A stretch of DNA of 64,000 nt from a virus. The translations under genes and the position numbers were made by a program. The stretch covers positions 1 through 64,000 of IMG/VR virus record IMGVR_UViG_3300037502_002960; one strand, given 5' to 3'. Below the pieces are notes generated by a model that had not been told where the DNA came from, searched no databases, and saw nothing but the letters and a program-made list of their open reading frames with translations. Positions 29,159 through 36,523 of this stretch are shown here, piece after piece (position 1 is the first letter of the stretch; every line of letters starts with the position of its first letter).

Positions 29159-30151
29159 TTAATCATCTAAATCACCGTCTTCACCAGAATCGTTCAATCC
29201 AAGCTCATCTTCATAATCTTCATCAATTTCAACTGGTGTTAAATCTTCTTTATAAAACTCTTCCAACTCATCTTTCATCTCTTCTGGAATGTCTCTAAGA
29301 ATCTCTTTACCAACCAATCTATGATAATAATTAGACAACGCAATCATCATGCCATCAACAATATCTCTTTCAAACTCTACTGGCGGTGGTTGTCTCCAAC
29401 CTCTTTTTTCAACTTCCTCCCATATCTGAGAAAAGCTTCTTATACCAGTAGCATCATCAATGCCTTTTCTATCAACAGGTCTAAAGCCTGCTGACTTCAT
29501 CATATCTTCATATGTTTTACTAATTTTACTATAGTCTGTCCACTCTTTACCTCTTCTTAGCCTGTCTCTATCGACAGACAGATAAGCTAACTGCATTAAC
29601 ATATCAATGTGTGTAGGTGTGTGTATTTCATGAGTAGACCTCATATCTTGATAGAATTTCTCTAATTGCAAGTATTCTTTTTGATTATAACCTGTACCCC
29701 ATTTATCAACCATTTCATCTGAGTATTCTATAATCTTTCCTGTAGTAGTTTCTATTGTATTCGGTGGATTTACCGACGATAAATCAACATTGCCACTATC
29801 TTGTATTCCATCGCTATTCATAAAAGTTTTACCTTTATATTGATGAAGTGAACCAACCATACTAAGGTAACTACCAATAGGATTCCTTTTTTCCTTATTT
29901 TTCATTACTTTATCCCATTCTTCTTGATAGAATGGTTTATCTATTTGTCTTAAAAATCCGATTACCTCTTCCAAGTTTTCATAATCTATGCTCTCTCTGA
30001 CGCAATCTCGACAAATATCAAGTCTACCGTCTGGGAATAGAGGGCTATCAACTTTATAAAAAGTGCTTTCTGGTTTTTCTTTGCCACACTTTCCTTTGCA
30101 AAGTTTTTTTGGAACAGGACTGGATTTCTTTTCTATCTTCCTAGGTTTCAA
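29159..30151 (-). CDS. Putative small terminase subunit with zinc motif
   Basis: The 330-residue protein lies 38 bp upstream of the large terminase gene. Near the N-terminus C-K-G-K-C-G-K and C-R-D-C form a likely zinc knuckle (residues 18-50). The middle is helical with M-L-M-Q-L-A-Y-L-S-V-D-R, and the C-terminus is very acidic (E-D-Y-E-D-E-L-G-L). Its place and zinc motif suggest DNA recognition during packaging, as a small terminase would do. It is longer than most small terminases, so a different packaging accessory is possible. Confidence 0.6.
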   Translation of the reverse strand: MKPRKIEKKSSPVPKKLCKGKCGKEKPESTFYKVDSPLFPDGRLDICRDCVRESIDYENLEEVIGFLRQIDKPFYQEEWDKVMKNKEKRNPIGSYLSMVGSLHQYKGKTFMNSDGIQDSGNVDLSSVNPPNTIETTTGKIIEYSDEMVDKWGTGYNQKEYLQLEKFYQDMRSTHEIHTPTHIDMLMQLAYLSVDRDRLRRGKEWTDYSKISKTYEDMMKSAGFRPVDRKGIDDATGIRSFSQIWEEVEKRGWRQPPPVEFERDIVDGMMIALSNYYHRLVGKEILRDIPEEMKDELEEFYKEDLTPVEIDEDYEDELGLNDSGEDGDLDD

Positions 30152-30260
30152 AAATAAAACCTCCTGTCTAATACTAATGTTAATAAAAGAAAATTACTCC
30201 CTCATATAATAGTGCTTTACTGAGGTGTTTTTTCACCCTCTTTTATTAACTTTTTTTATT

Positions 30261-30280
30261 TATAGGTATTTTTACCTATA
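30261..30280. repeat. 8-bp hairpin upstream of the small terminase gene
   Basis: TATAGGTA and TACCTATA flank a TTTT loop. A second imperfect GAGGTG/CACCCTC hairpin lies just left (about 30215-30235). Together with the terminator at 30287-30315 these fill the 156-bp gap. Confidence 0.5.
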
Positions 30281-30286
30281 AAAATA

Positions 30287-30315
30287 AACTTTAACAAGCA
30301 CAACCTGTTAAAGTT
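30287..30315 (-). terminator. Terminator after the metallophosphoesterase gene
   Basis: A 10-bp stem (AACTTTAACA and TGTTAAAGTT) with a 9-nt loop overlaps the stop codon at 30308 and is followed on the minus strand by TATTTTTA. It partly separates the phosphoesterase gene from the packaging genes. Confidence 0.7.
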
Positions 30316-31525
30316 CAATTCTTATAGGGAGTATTCTGTCTTCTTCAAAAACAACAATTGATTGTGATGGTTTAGTATCATATCCAAGTTGAATACTGTA
30401 GTCTGTTGAACCTTGTAAACAACCACACCCTAATGTCATTCTACCGTGATTCTCTTCGTTGAAGCTCATATGATGAAAATGACCATAAATCAATAAATCA
30501 TAAAATTCATTATCTGACGAAATAAATTTATTAATTTTTTCTTTTGAAGTCTTTTTTAATAAATCACCGTGAACAGTTTTTACTTTTCTACCATTTACAT
30601 CAAAAGACATATCAAAATTACTATTCTTTTTATCAATAATTTTAATGTTTGGATTGCCGATTAAACTAATAAATGACTTGACGCTTGCATCAATAATATT
30701 TTCTGCACTATCACCAGAAATTGTTACAGCCTTATCATACATTCTTGAATGGTTACCAAGAACACTTCCAAGATATTCAACATCTAGCTCTTCTGCTAAA
30801 GTAAGGAGAAAAGAATTAACTATTTCTGTAGCCTTAACAATCTGTTCACTAAATGTAAATTCAATATCGTATGATTGTGTTGGTCTCATGTATCCACCCT
30901 CAACTAAATCGCCAACACCAATTACTTTAACTTTATTCACGTTAAATAATTTACAGTAATGAAACACCTCATTAGCATATTTCTCTACTCTTTTTTTTGC
31001 AATCTCATAATCATAACTATCTGTTTTTAATCCAATGTGCCAATCTGTCATAGGTACAACAATTTCATTTTCTGTAGTAACAAAATTATGTTTCTTGAAT
31101 TTTTCAAACTTTACATCTTTAAAATTATCAACCACCTCTTCAATAAAAAGAGTTTTGTCTATTACGTTTCTTTTAACTTTATTTAGCTCTCTGAATTGAT
31201 TTTGTGCGTTTCTTTTTGCGTAACTAAGTTCACCAACTAATTCTTTTATCGACTCTAGCTTGTTGTCGGAAACCATATCTACATACTTTGCCACTTCTGG
31301 TAATTCGCCAATAGATTTTTGATACCTTTTAATCAATTGTCTATATGTTTCACATCTATCAGAATTATCATAACCTTCTTTTTCCATCATCTTTTTATGT
31401 AAAGACCAATTACATTTACCACTTGGTGAAGCTTTTTGTAATTCTTTTTTGATTTTTACAGCAACATTTAAATGCTCTTCTGTTACAGTAATCTCTTCAC
31501 CTTTTTTATTTATATAACTTCTCAA
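30308..31525 (-). CDS. Calcineurin-like metallophosphoesterase
   Basis: The 405-residue protein has an N-terminal helical region (residues 1-150) and a C-terminal metallophosphoesterase domain with all family motifs: D-W-H-I-G near residue 166, G-D-L-V-E-G, G-N-H-S-R, H-G-D and Y-G-H-F-H-H. These coordinate two metals for phosphoester hydrolysis. The N-terminal half could bind DNA or a partner (K-A-S-P-S-G-K-C-N-W). It is read ahead of packaging genes. A similar gene sits near the packaging genes of SPbeta by my recollection. The substrate, perhaps nucleic acid ends, is unknown. Confidence 0.85.
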   Translation of the reverse strand: MRSYINKKGEEITVTEEHLNVAVKIKKELQKASPSGKCNWSLHKKMMEKEGYDNSDRCETYRQLIKRYQKSIGELPEVAKYVDMVSDNKLESIKELVGELSYAKRNAQNQFRELNKVKRNVIDKTLFIEEVVDNFKDVKFEKFKKHNFVTTENEIVVPMTDWHIGLKTDSYDYEIAKKRVEKYANEVFHYCKLFNVNKVKVIGVGDLVEGGYMRPTQSYDIEFTFSEQIVKATEIVNSFLLTLAEELDVEYLGSVLGNHSRMYDKAVTISGDSAENIIDASVKSFISLIGNPNIKIIDKKNSNFDMSFDVNGRKVKTVHGDLLKKTSKEKINKFISSDNEFYDLLIYGHFHHMSFNEENHGRMTLGCGCLQGSTDYSIQLGYDTKPSQSIVVFEEDRILPIRIEL

Positions 31526-31577
31526 AAACTATCACCTCAAATGTTCAGAATATTCAGAATATTTTAATTAAAAAAAA

Positions 31578-31799
31578 TTAATCTGAATCAGTTTCCAACT
31601 CTTCTTCTTCAACTTCTTTTTCAATCTCTTGAGTAATCTTAATATCTAATTTAATCTCTTTGTATTCAAATCTTTTAAGAAATTCAAGAATATCTACAGC
31701 TACAGTTTCTGCACTATCCTTATCAATCTTTTCATGAATGAGAAGTTGTTCAGCATCTAATAATCCCTGTGTATTTAATGTGCTACTAATTTTAGCCAT
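31578..31799 (-). CDS. Small acidic unknown protein
   Basis: The 73-residue protein is helical with an acidic tail (E-K-E-V-E-E-E-E-L-E-T-D). An AAAGGAGTTTT site precedes the ATG. It sits between the RNA region and the phosphoesterase gene. No domain is recognised; acidic small proteins in phages often bind host proteins or mimic DNA, but nothing here proves that. Confidence 0.6.
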   Translation of the reverse strand: MAKISSTLNTQGLLDAEQLLIHEKIDKDSAETVAVDILEFLKRFEYKEIKLDIKITQEIEKEVEEEELETDSD

Positions 31800-31835
31800 A
31801 ATAAAACTCCTTTTTTAATATTTTAACACCAAAAA

Positions 31836-32318
31836 GAATTTAGCGAGGGATTGCACCCTCGTTTTAAATTATAAACGCTTGTTTCGGTCACATTGGAATA
31901 TAATATTCTTGGTAGGTAGCTATCCTATCCTCCATATCATACTTTTTGCCCAAAAGTAGGGGTTTCACCTACAACACTCACATGGTTGCTAGAATTAAAA
32001 TATCAGCTCTCTACTGTATGTAATATAGTTAAAGCAGATTTATGCAAGTGTACTCAGTGCCGTCTTATAGTCTGTCACCAGACGTCAACTGCTTAAGTCT
32101 TTTAAGTTGTGGCGTGGAATTACTATTATTAACCACTCTTTGTCCTCCACTATCAACCCGACATCACTGATACCATAAGCTTACTTTATAATTTAAAAAT
32201 ATCTTATCTCATCGCTTTCTAGCTGTGACCATTGCTTAACCTTTTCAGATTTAATTTTTCAATGGTTGAGACAGATTACCTTATCGACTACCAATCGATT
32301 ACTCAGTCAGCTAAATTC
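31836..32318 (-). ncRNA. Structured RNA stretch with tRNA-like ends
   Basis: No gene is seen in this stretch. The two ends are complementary over 8 bp (GAATTTAG at the 5' end, CTAAATTC at the 3' end), and the 3' side carries a T-arm-like hairpin (CGAGGG-TGCAAT-CCCTCG). The 5' side has a T-G-A-C/G-T-C-G D-stem-like pair. Between them are several stems (CCATTG/CAATGG, GTCTG-GTGA-CAGAC, GTAGG-TGAAACC-CCTAC, GAATAT/ATATTC). It could be a degenerate tRNA interrupted by an intron, or part of a larger phage ncRNA. Class not assigned. Confidence 0.45.
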
Positions 32319-32352
32319 TTTTTAGTGTTAAAAATAAAATTTAGGTAATTTG

Positions 32353-32393
32353 TGCAGGGAGCTGGATTTGAACCAGACTTTATGTTCCCTGCA
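32353..32393 (-). ncRNA. 41-nt tRNA minihelix-like element
   Basis: An 8-bp acceptor-like stem (TGCAGGGA/TCCCTGCA) encloses only an 8-nt linker and a T-arm with an exact TTCAAAT loop (stem of 4 bp plus one mismatch). The D and anticodon arms are absent. It starts 9 nt after the tRNA-Arg gene. It is either a deletion remnant of a tRNA or a minimal tRNA-like RNA. Confidence 0.6.
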
Positions 32394-32402
32394 TAATACA
32401 AG

Positions 32403-32711
32403 CGCCCCATAGATGATTCGAACATCTGACCCACGCTTTAGCTTACCAACTACAGTTTTCACTGCCACGTAGTGTTTGTGGTCTGGACTATAACTTCATC
32501 ATTTCAGATGCGACACGTTTAGTCTCTACGGAATCTCAACCAATAGTTTTACCTGCATAAGCCATTCAAACTATCTTGTTTCCTCGGTATTGCCATCAGC
32601 ATTATCTGTTAAGGTTTCACCGATACGGTGTCGTGCATTTCATAAGTTATTTTTCCCTATGAAAGCTCCTATAACTGAAGAGCGTTGCTCTATCCACTGA
32701 GCTAATGGGGC
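32403..32711 (-). tRNA. tRNA-Arg(UCU) interrupted by a group I intron
   Basis: Exon 1 (32711-32678) gives acceptor GCCCCAT, D-arm GCTC-AGTGGATA-GAGC and anticodon stem ACGCT; exon 2 (32441-32403) gives the matching AGCGT, variable GGGTC, T-arm AGATG-TTCGAAT-CATCT, acceptor ATGGGGC and discriminator G. Joined, they form a 73-nt canonical cloverleaf with anticodon loop CTTCTAA, that is UCU, which reads AGA. AGA is abundant in this AT-rich phage. CCA is not encoded, so the host must add it. The intron splits the anticodon after its first base. Confidence 0.93.
32442..32677 (-). ncRNA. Group I intron in the tRNA-Arg anticodon loop
   Basis: The 236-nt intron starts after a U and ends with G. Canonical core elements are visible: P4/P5 CGGTGAAACC and GGCAATACCG, P3 CGACAC/GTGTCG, R element AGAGACTAAACG, P8 CATC/GATG, and S element AAGTTATAGTCC, with P7 GACTA/TAGTC. 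It is ORF-less. Self-splicing is expected and would be required to make the tRNA. Confidence 0.92.
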
Positions 32712-33060
32712 TTGATAAATTAATGCTATCTCGACTCAAAAAGCTACTTATGCCCCTTATCAAAGTTAAGTCAAGTATAGCCCTCTGCCTACTTAACTAG
32801 TATTTCAGCAGAAGTTTTTTGTGGCATCTTGTTTTAGCGACGCATCGCTTGATAAACTTGTGGTCAACAGTTTTAATCTTTAAAAATTACCCTACAGAAT
32901 AAACTGTAGTCCTAATCAGTAAAAACAAAACCTACACAAGAGCTTATGACCTATCTTGGTACGCTACTTATTGTAAGCGTGACAGGTACTATTTGAGCCA
33001 GACCTCTTATTAGTCGCATATCTGGTGGCGACAAATATTTGATATATATATTAACATAAG
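32712..33060 (-). ncRNA. Structured non-coding stretch upstream of tRNA-Arg
   Basis: There is no convincing gene in this stretch. Many stems appear on the minus strand: GTCGC/GCGAC, CCAGA/TCTGG, ACCTGTC/GATAGGT enclosing ACGCT/AGCGT, CTACAG-TTTATT-CTGTAG, AGCGA-TGCG-TCGCT and GTTAAGT/ACTTGAC. No tRNA cloverleaf or group I core is recognised. Large ornate RNAs near phage tRNAs (GOLLD, ROOL) are known, but membership cannot be tested by eye. Confidence 0.4.
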
Positions 33061-33077
33061 TTAATTTATATAAAAAA

Positions 33078-33257
33078 TCAAGATTCTTTTGGGTTTCTGT
33101 CTAAACTTAAAACCATATAGTTTGAATTCCAAAAATTATATCTTTTTGAATTTAAACTATCTTCTTCTAGCCCTGTATCATAACTGTATGAACCTTTATA
33201 AGTTACACAGTCATTATAGAATGGTGTTTTTGCAGAGCCTTCTGTATCTTTTCTTAA
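33078..33257 (-). pseudogene. Orphan coding fragment next to the GIY-YIG gene
   Basis: An open frame of 59 codons without a start codon reads like real protein (F-Y-N-D-C-V-T-Y-K-G-S-Y; W-N-S-N-Y-M-V-L-S-L) and stops at TGA. It begins at the stop codon of the GIY-YIG gene in another frame, so it may be the C-terminal exon or remnant of a gene invaded by the endonuclease, or the product of a frameshift. The original gene is not recognised. Confidence 0.4.
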
Positions 33258-33466
33258 ATTGATTCTTCATATTCACCCAAGGATTCATATTCAAAATTGT
33301 CTTCTCCATATTTTCTAATTGCGGAGTAAAGTGGTCGATTTTCACATCTCTTTTTTCTACTGTCAATCAAATGTTGTTTAAATCTTTTTTCTACAGTTGA
33401 GAATGTTTTTCCTACATATTCTTTGCCATTAATCAAGTTTTTTATAACATAGATTGTTCCTTTCAA
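33254..33466 (-). CDS. Truncated GIY-YIG homing endonuclease
   Basis: The 70-residue product begins at TTG behind GGAGG and carries the GIY-YIG signature, here I-Y-V-I...E-Y-V-G-K-T, plus R-F-K-Q-H and A-I-R-K-Y-G-E-D-N-F. GIY-YIG nucleases usually exceed 90 residues and carry a DNA-binding C-terminus. This one stops directly after the core (G-E-Y-E-E-S), lacking the usual Glu-containing helix end and any DNA-binding domain. It lies among intron-containing tRNAs, so it is probably a decaying intron-associated or free-standing homing nuclease. Confidence 0.75.
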   Translation of the reverse strand: MKGTIYVIKNLINGKEYVGKTFSTVEKRFKQHLIDSRKKRCENRPLYSAIRKYGEDNFEYESLGEYEESI

Positions 33467-33538
33467 AAAAATTCCTCCGTTTTTAATTATATATGGATGG
33501 TTTTGAATACCAGAATCTCACCTTTAGATGATACTTTA

Positions 33539-33613
33539 TGGTGGACTTGGAGAATCCCGACATCTCAACCTTTCCCTTATGAGGGGAATGCTCTTCCTTT
33601 GAGCTACAAGTCC
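33539..33613 (-). tRNA. tRNA with CAU anticodon (Met or Ile-k2CAU), encoded CCA
   Basis: The 75-nt gene has acceptor GGACTTG/CAAGTCC, discriminator A and an encoded CCA, D-arm GCTC/GAGC and anticodon arm TT-CCC with loop CTCATAA. The T-arm is atypical: loop GTCGGGA lacks the usual A58 and the stem has a mismatch. It is therefore probably a tRNA-Met-like gene that may be weakly functional. Elongator Met versus lysidine-modified Ile cannot be separated here. Confidence 0.8.
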
Positions 33614-33676
33614 AGAATAGCCATGAGCAACATGGCATAATCTAACCGATAAGTCGGTCGTTTACTTTATTATTCC
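33614..33676 (-). ncRNA. 63-nt tRNA-like element without a D-arm
   Basis: A 6-bp acceptor-like stem (GGAATA/TATTCT) encloses a 6-bp hairpin with tetraloop CTTA (GACCGA/TCGGTT) and a T-arm-like hairpin GCCAT-GTTGCTC-ATGGC. No D-arm or 7-nt anticodon loop exists. It abuts the tRNA-Met 5' end exactly. It may be a remnant or a spacer hairpin used in tRNA processing. Confidence 0.4.
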
Positions 33677-33703
33677 TTGTAGAATAACACGATTAATCGT
33701 CTG

Positions 33704-33788
33704 AGTGTGGTGCAATGGGTCGAACATTGCAACTCAACATCTATAGGCTAGCCATAATGTTGCGCTTTTCCAATTAAGCTAACCACAC
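33704..33788 (-). tRNA. tRNA-like gene with an enlarged anticodon arm
   Basis: Acceptor GTGTGGT/ACCACAC, D-arm GCTT-AATTGGAA-AAGC and T-arm CAATG-TTCGACC-CATTG are standard, so this derives from a tRNA. The anticodon stem CAACA/TGTTG, however, encloses 18 nt instead of 7, including the palindrome GGCTAGCC. An extra base also precedes the 3' acceptor strand. The total is 85 nt. No intron boundary fits. The decoding identity cannot be assigned; it may be a pseudo-tRNA. Confidence 0.6.
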
Positions 33789-33804
33789 ATAATTATGATG
33801 TCCG

Positions 33805-33840
33805 CCCACTTTAATCAACTTTTAAATAACAGAAAGTGGG
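33805..33840. repeat. Hairpin at the upstream edge of the RNA cluster
   Basis: CCCACTTT and AAAGTGGG close a 20-nt AT-rich loop. A second hairpin (ATAGTGA-TTTC-TCACTAT, 33871-33888) lies between it and the PhoH gene. Both may be processing or termination signals at the start of the RNA cluster. Confidence 0.5.
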
Positions 33841-33943
33841 GAGACACCAAGAAATAAGTTAACTCATTCAATAGTGATTTCTCACTATAAATAACATTAT
33901 ATCATAATATTTTATTTTTGTCAAGCATTTTGAAACATTATTT

Positions 33944-35131
33944 TTAAATATCCCCAAAAATTCTACTTGCTTCACTTCTAACGTCAATATCCAGTACTAC
34001 AATGCCAACATTCTTATTACCTTTAAGAGATTCTACGGCATGTTTTAATCCATTGTCTTTAGTGTACTTATACTCTGACTGATTAATATCACCACTAAAA
34101 GCAATAACAGAATTTTTTGCAATTCTTGTACCAACAAGTTTAATTTGTTTGATATCTAAATCTTCTGCCTCATCAACAAACATAAATGTGTCTTCAAAGC
34201 TCATGCCTTTAATATAAAAAGGAATCTCTTTATCCAAAACACCTCTCTGTTCTAGGTAAAAAGCTTCTTGTTCACCGCCATCAAGGTGCTGAACAATTGG
34301 TTTAAAGAAACCGTTTGTTTTTTCTCCTTTATCACCAGATAAGAACCCAATTTCCTCTCCACTGCCAATAGGATTTCTGATTACCATAATTTTAGACTGT
34401 TCACCTTTATCTAAAACAGAATGTAGTGCAACTTTTGTTGTTAAGAATGTTTTACCACTTCCATATGTACCTAGAATAAATTTAATTGGAATATCTTTGT
34501 TATTTAATAAGTCTAATGCGCACTCCTGTAAATCATTCTCTGGATTGATATGTTTAGATTTGTCATCCCATCTAGGTAATTTTAGTTTTACATGTTCTTC
34601 ACCATTCCATCTGTACTTGTCAACAGTTTCTTTATTTAAATTCCTAACAATCAAATACTGATTTACTAGTAGTTCATATTTATTATGATTTAAGTTTGAA
34701 TAAAATTCTGCCATTTCTTTGTCATCCATATCAACAAACTTGTAACCGCCATAAATATCATATAAAGATTCGTTTTCAACAAAAGCCATTTCAACACCAT
34801 ATTGCTTACACTTTTGTCTCAACAGTCTATCATTTGTAATCATCCCATAGCCTTTTTCGATTGCAATATTTAAAATAATATTATCAACATAATCTCCGTC
34901 AAGACCATCTTTTTCTTCAAACTTATAATCATTAATATCTTCAAACTCATACTCGTTTTCGTCTAATATACGTTTTAGATTTCTGATATTCCATTGTAGC
35001 GTACTATCAGATTTTCTTGTTCTCTCAAGATGTTCAATCTCTCTGTTAATATCAGATGGAATAACACAATCGTATTCTTTAATTACCTCTGGGTTTTTTA
35101 ACAAAACATTAGTATCAATAATATATTTCAT
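33944..35131 (-). CDS. PIN-PhoH protein (ATPase with RNase domain)
   Basis: The 395-residue protein is best started at the ATG at 35131 (AGGAGA eight bases upstream). Residues 1-125 form a PIN domain with I-I-D-T-N-V and later conserved acidic residues (D-Y-V-D-N, T-N-D-R). Residues 190-395 form the PhoH P-loop ATPase with G-T-Y-G-S-G-K-T and F-V-D-E-A-E-D. PIN-PhoH fusions are proposed to unwind and cut RNA in bacteria. In a phage the protein may act on host or phage transcripts. It begins immediately downstream of the HU-like gene. Confidence 0.9.
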   Translation of the reverse strand: MKYIIDTNVLLKNPEVIKEYDCVIPSDINREIEHLERTRKSDSTLQWNIRNLKRILDENEYEFEDINDYKFEEKDGLDGDYVDNIILNIAIEKGYGMITNDRLLRQKCKQYGVEMAFVENESLYDIYGGYKFVDMDDKEMAEFYSNLNHNKYELLVNQYLIVRNLNKETVDKYRWNGEEHVKLKLPRWDDKSKHINPENDLQECALDLLNNKDIPIKFILGTYGSGKTFLTTKVALHSVLDKGEQSKIMVIRNPIGSGEEIGFLSGDKGEKTNGFFKPIVQHLDGGEQEAFYLEQRGVLDKEIPFYIKGMSFEDTFMFVDEAEDLDIKQIKLVGTRIAKNSVIAFSGDINQSEYKYTKDNGLKHAVESLKGNKNVGIVVLDIDVRSEASRIFGDI

Positions 35132-35141
35132 AAACAGTCTC

Positions 35142-35459
35142 CTATTCGTCAAACTCTCTTATATTTTTAAGACCTTCTTTAAGTTTCTTAGATGGTTCAA
35201 CAGACAACTTGTAATATTCATCTGTTTTCATATGCTCTTTTGTTATTGGGTTCATTATTTTTCTACTTTTAACTTTTTTAGTTGATAGAGAGAAAAGTTT
35301 AGTGTATTTGACTTTCTCACCAATCATAAGAGCTGTAATTATTTTTTCAGCTAAGACCTCAAGGATTAGGGCAACTTCTCCTTTTCTTATTCTAAGTTCA
35401 CGAACCCTGTCGTCACTCCAAACTTCGTGAACAAGTTCAGATAATTTCAATTTAATCAC
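35142..35459 (-). CDS. HU/IHF-like DNA-binding protein
   Basis: About 102-105 residues. GTG at 35459 abuts the previous stop, but AGGTGAT is correctly spaced for TTG at 35450. The second half fits the HU fold: basic beta arm S-R-K-I-M-N-P-I-T-K-E and terminal helix P-S-K-K-L-K-E-G-L-K. HU-like proteins bend DNA and can aid replication, recombination or packaging. SPbeta encodes an HU homologue (YonN) beside its late operon, which matches this position. Confidence 0.8.
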   Translation of the reverse strand: MIKLKLSELVHEVWSDDRVRELRIRKGEVALILEVLAEKIITALMIGEKVKYTKLFSLSTKKVKSRKIMNPITKEHMKTDEYYKLSVEPSKKLKEGLKNIREFDE

Positions 35460-35729
35460 CTACTTTTCTAACACATGAATTAATTCTGAATTTATCTGTT
35501 CTAAATCTTCATCATAAAATTCTAATTGATATTTGTCGTTTACAACAACGAAAATCTTGTCCATTAAACTTTCGTTTGTAAAGTCTTTTGTTTCTGTAGA
35601 TTTTCTAAAAACCTTATACTTAGACAGTGATTCATTTATTTTAAAAACTTTGTCCATAAAAGTAAATTCATTATCAATATTAACTACACACCATGTTTTA
35701 GCATTTTTATTAAAATTATTCTTCATCAT
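35460..35729 (-). CDS. Small unknown protein in the sigma-PhoH operon
   Basis: The 89-residue protein is alpha/beta with W-C-V-V-N-I-D-N-E-F-T-F-M and V-V-V-N-D-K-Y-Q-L-E-F. It overlaps the upstream gene by 14 nt and stops at TAG directly before the HU-like gene. The family is not recognised. Coupled translation with both neighbours suggests a shared early or middle role. Confidence 0.6.
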   Translation of the reverse strand: MMKNNFNKNAKTWCVVNIDNEFTFMDKVFKINESLSKYKVFRKSTETKDFTNESLMDKIFVVVNDKYQLEFYDEDLEQINSELIHVLEK

Positions 35730-36054
35730 AGCTTACCTCACCGAAAATCATTGTGGTTTGAGTTTTACTTAAATTTGAAAACGGTATTTCTTTTGAACCA
35801 TTTTTTAACCTATTAAGCTTGTTTCTACTCATAATATCTTTATCTTCAATCGTTTCACTAACATCTTCTTCCCTATGCCAAACTAAAAAATTAGCCATTC
35901 CCTCTAGCATATATCTTACCGAGTTGCCATCCCAATTATTATGTATTTCATCTTTCCAAATTTCAAGTATCTTTTCTACTAATTCAACTTTTTCAGACAA
36001 CTCAAGATTTTTATCTAAAAAAATCTTATTGCCATCTGGTAATTTAAGATTCAT
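35716..36054 (-). CDS. Unknown protein next to the sigma-like gene
   Basis: The 112-residue protein begins L-K-L-P-D-G-N-K-I-F-L-D, has a central helix E-L-V-E-K-I-L-E-I-W-K-D-E-I and N-W-D-G-N-S-V-R-Y. It overlaps the sigma-like gene by 11 nt, so the two are probably made together. This suggests a transcription-related partner, but no motif establishes it. Confidence 0.6.
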   Translation of the reverse strand: MNLKLPDGNKIFLDKNLELSEKVELVEKILEIWKDEIHNNWDGNSVRYMLEGMANFLVWHREEDVSETIEDKDIMSRNKLNRLKNGSKEIPFSNLSKTQTTMIFGEVSYDEE

Positions 36055-36493
36055 CTTTGTCCACCCCGTGTTTTATGTAACCGCATTTATACATGGATTC
36101 TTTCCACATTTCATTATTTTTTGAAACTATTTTTTCAACTATCTTATCAAAATATTTATATATCCCTTGTTTACTAATCTTTTTTGTAATATTATATATA
36201 TCCGACAACGTGTGACCCTCGAACATCATATTTATAATCATGCGTTCGTTGTCATTAAATTTGCATCTTTTTATCGTATCCTCAAGAGAAACATAAAGCG
36301 CTATAACCTCTTGGTTTAGTTCTGAAATAGAACCTGCCTCATCAATACTAATCGCTATATTATCTATTCTTGGGTATGTTTTGTCAATACTTTCTCTATG
36401 TTTTATCAAATATTTTACTACATTGTGGTCGGATAATGTAAGAAGGTAATAATCTCTTTCTTTAGCTTTAATATCTATTGAGACAGAACCCAT
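36044..36493 (-). CDS. Sigma region 4/HTH-like regulator, first gene of the leftward operon
   Basis: The 149-residue protein is helical with a C-terminal segment (F-N-D-N-E-R-M-I-I-N-M-M-F-E-G-H-T-L-S-D) resembling sigma-factor region 4 or a LuxR-like helix-turn-helix. It follows directly after an early-type promoter (36524-36552) facing left. Early expression of a DNA-binding regulator at the head of the leftward arm makes it a candidate late-gene activator. The family call is based on pattern only; a generic HTH protein is the alternative. Confidence 0.6.
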   Translation of the reverse strand: MGSVSIDIKAKERDYYLLTLSDHNVVKYLIKHRESIDKTYPRIDNIAISIDEAGSISELNQEVIALYVSLEDTIKRCKFNDNERMIINMMFEGHTLSDIYNITKKISKQGIYKYFDKIVEKIVSKNNEMWKESMYKCGYIKHGVDKDES

Positions 36494-36523
36494 TTAAACA
36501 CCGCCCTTAATTATTATATATTA

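Noticed and set aside
20776-35462. Genome-wide recoding of UAG as a sense codon
   Set aside because: Several genes end in TAG with overlapping or abutting starts of the next gene (20776, 35142, 35460), so UAG is used as a stop.
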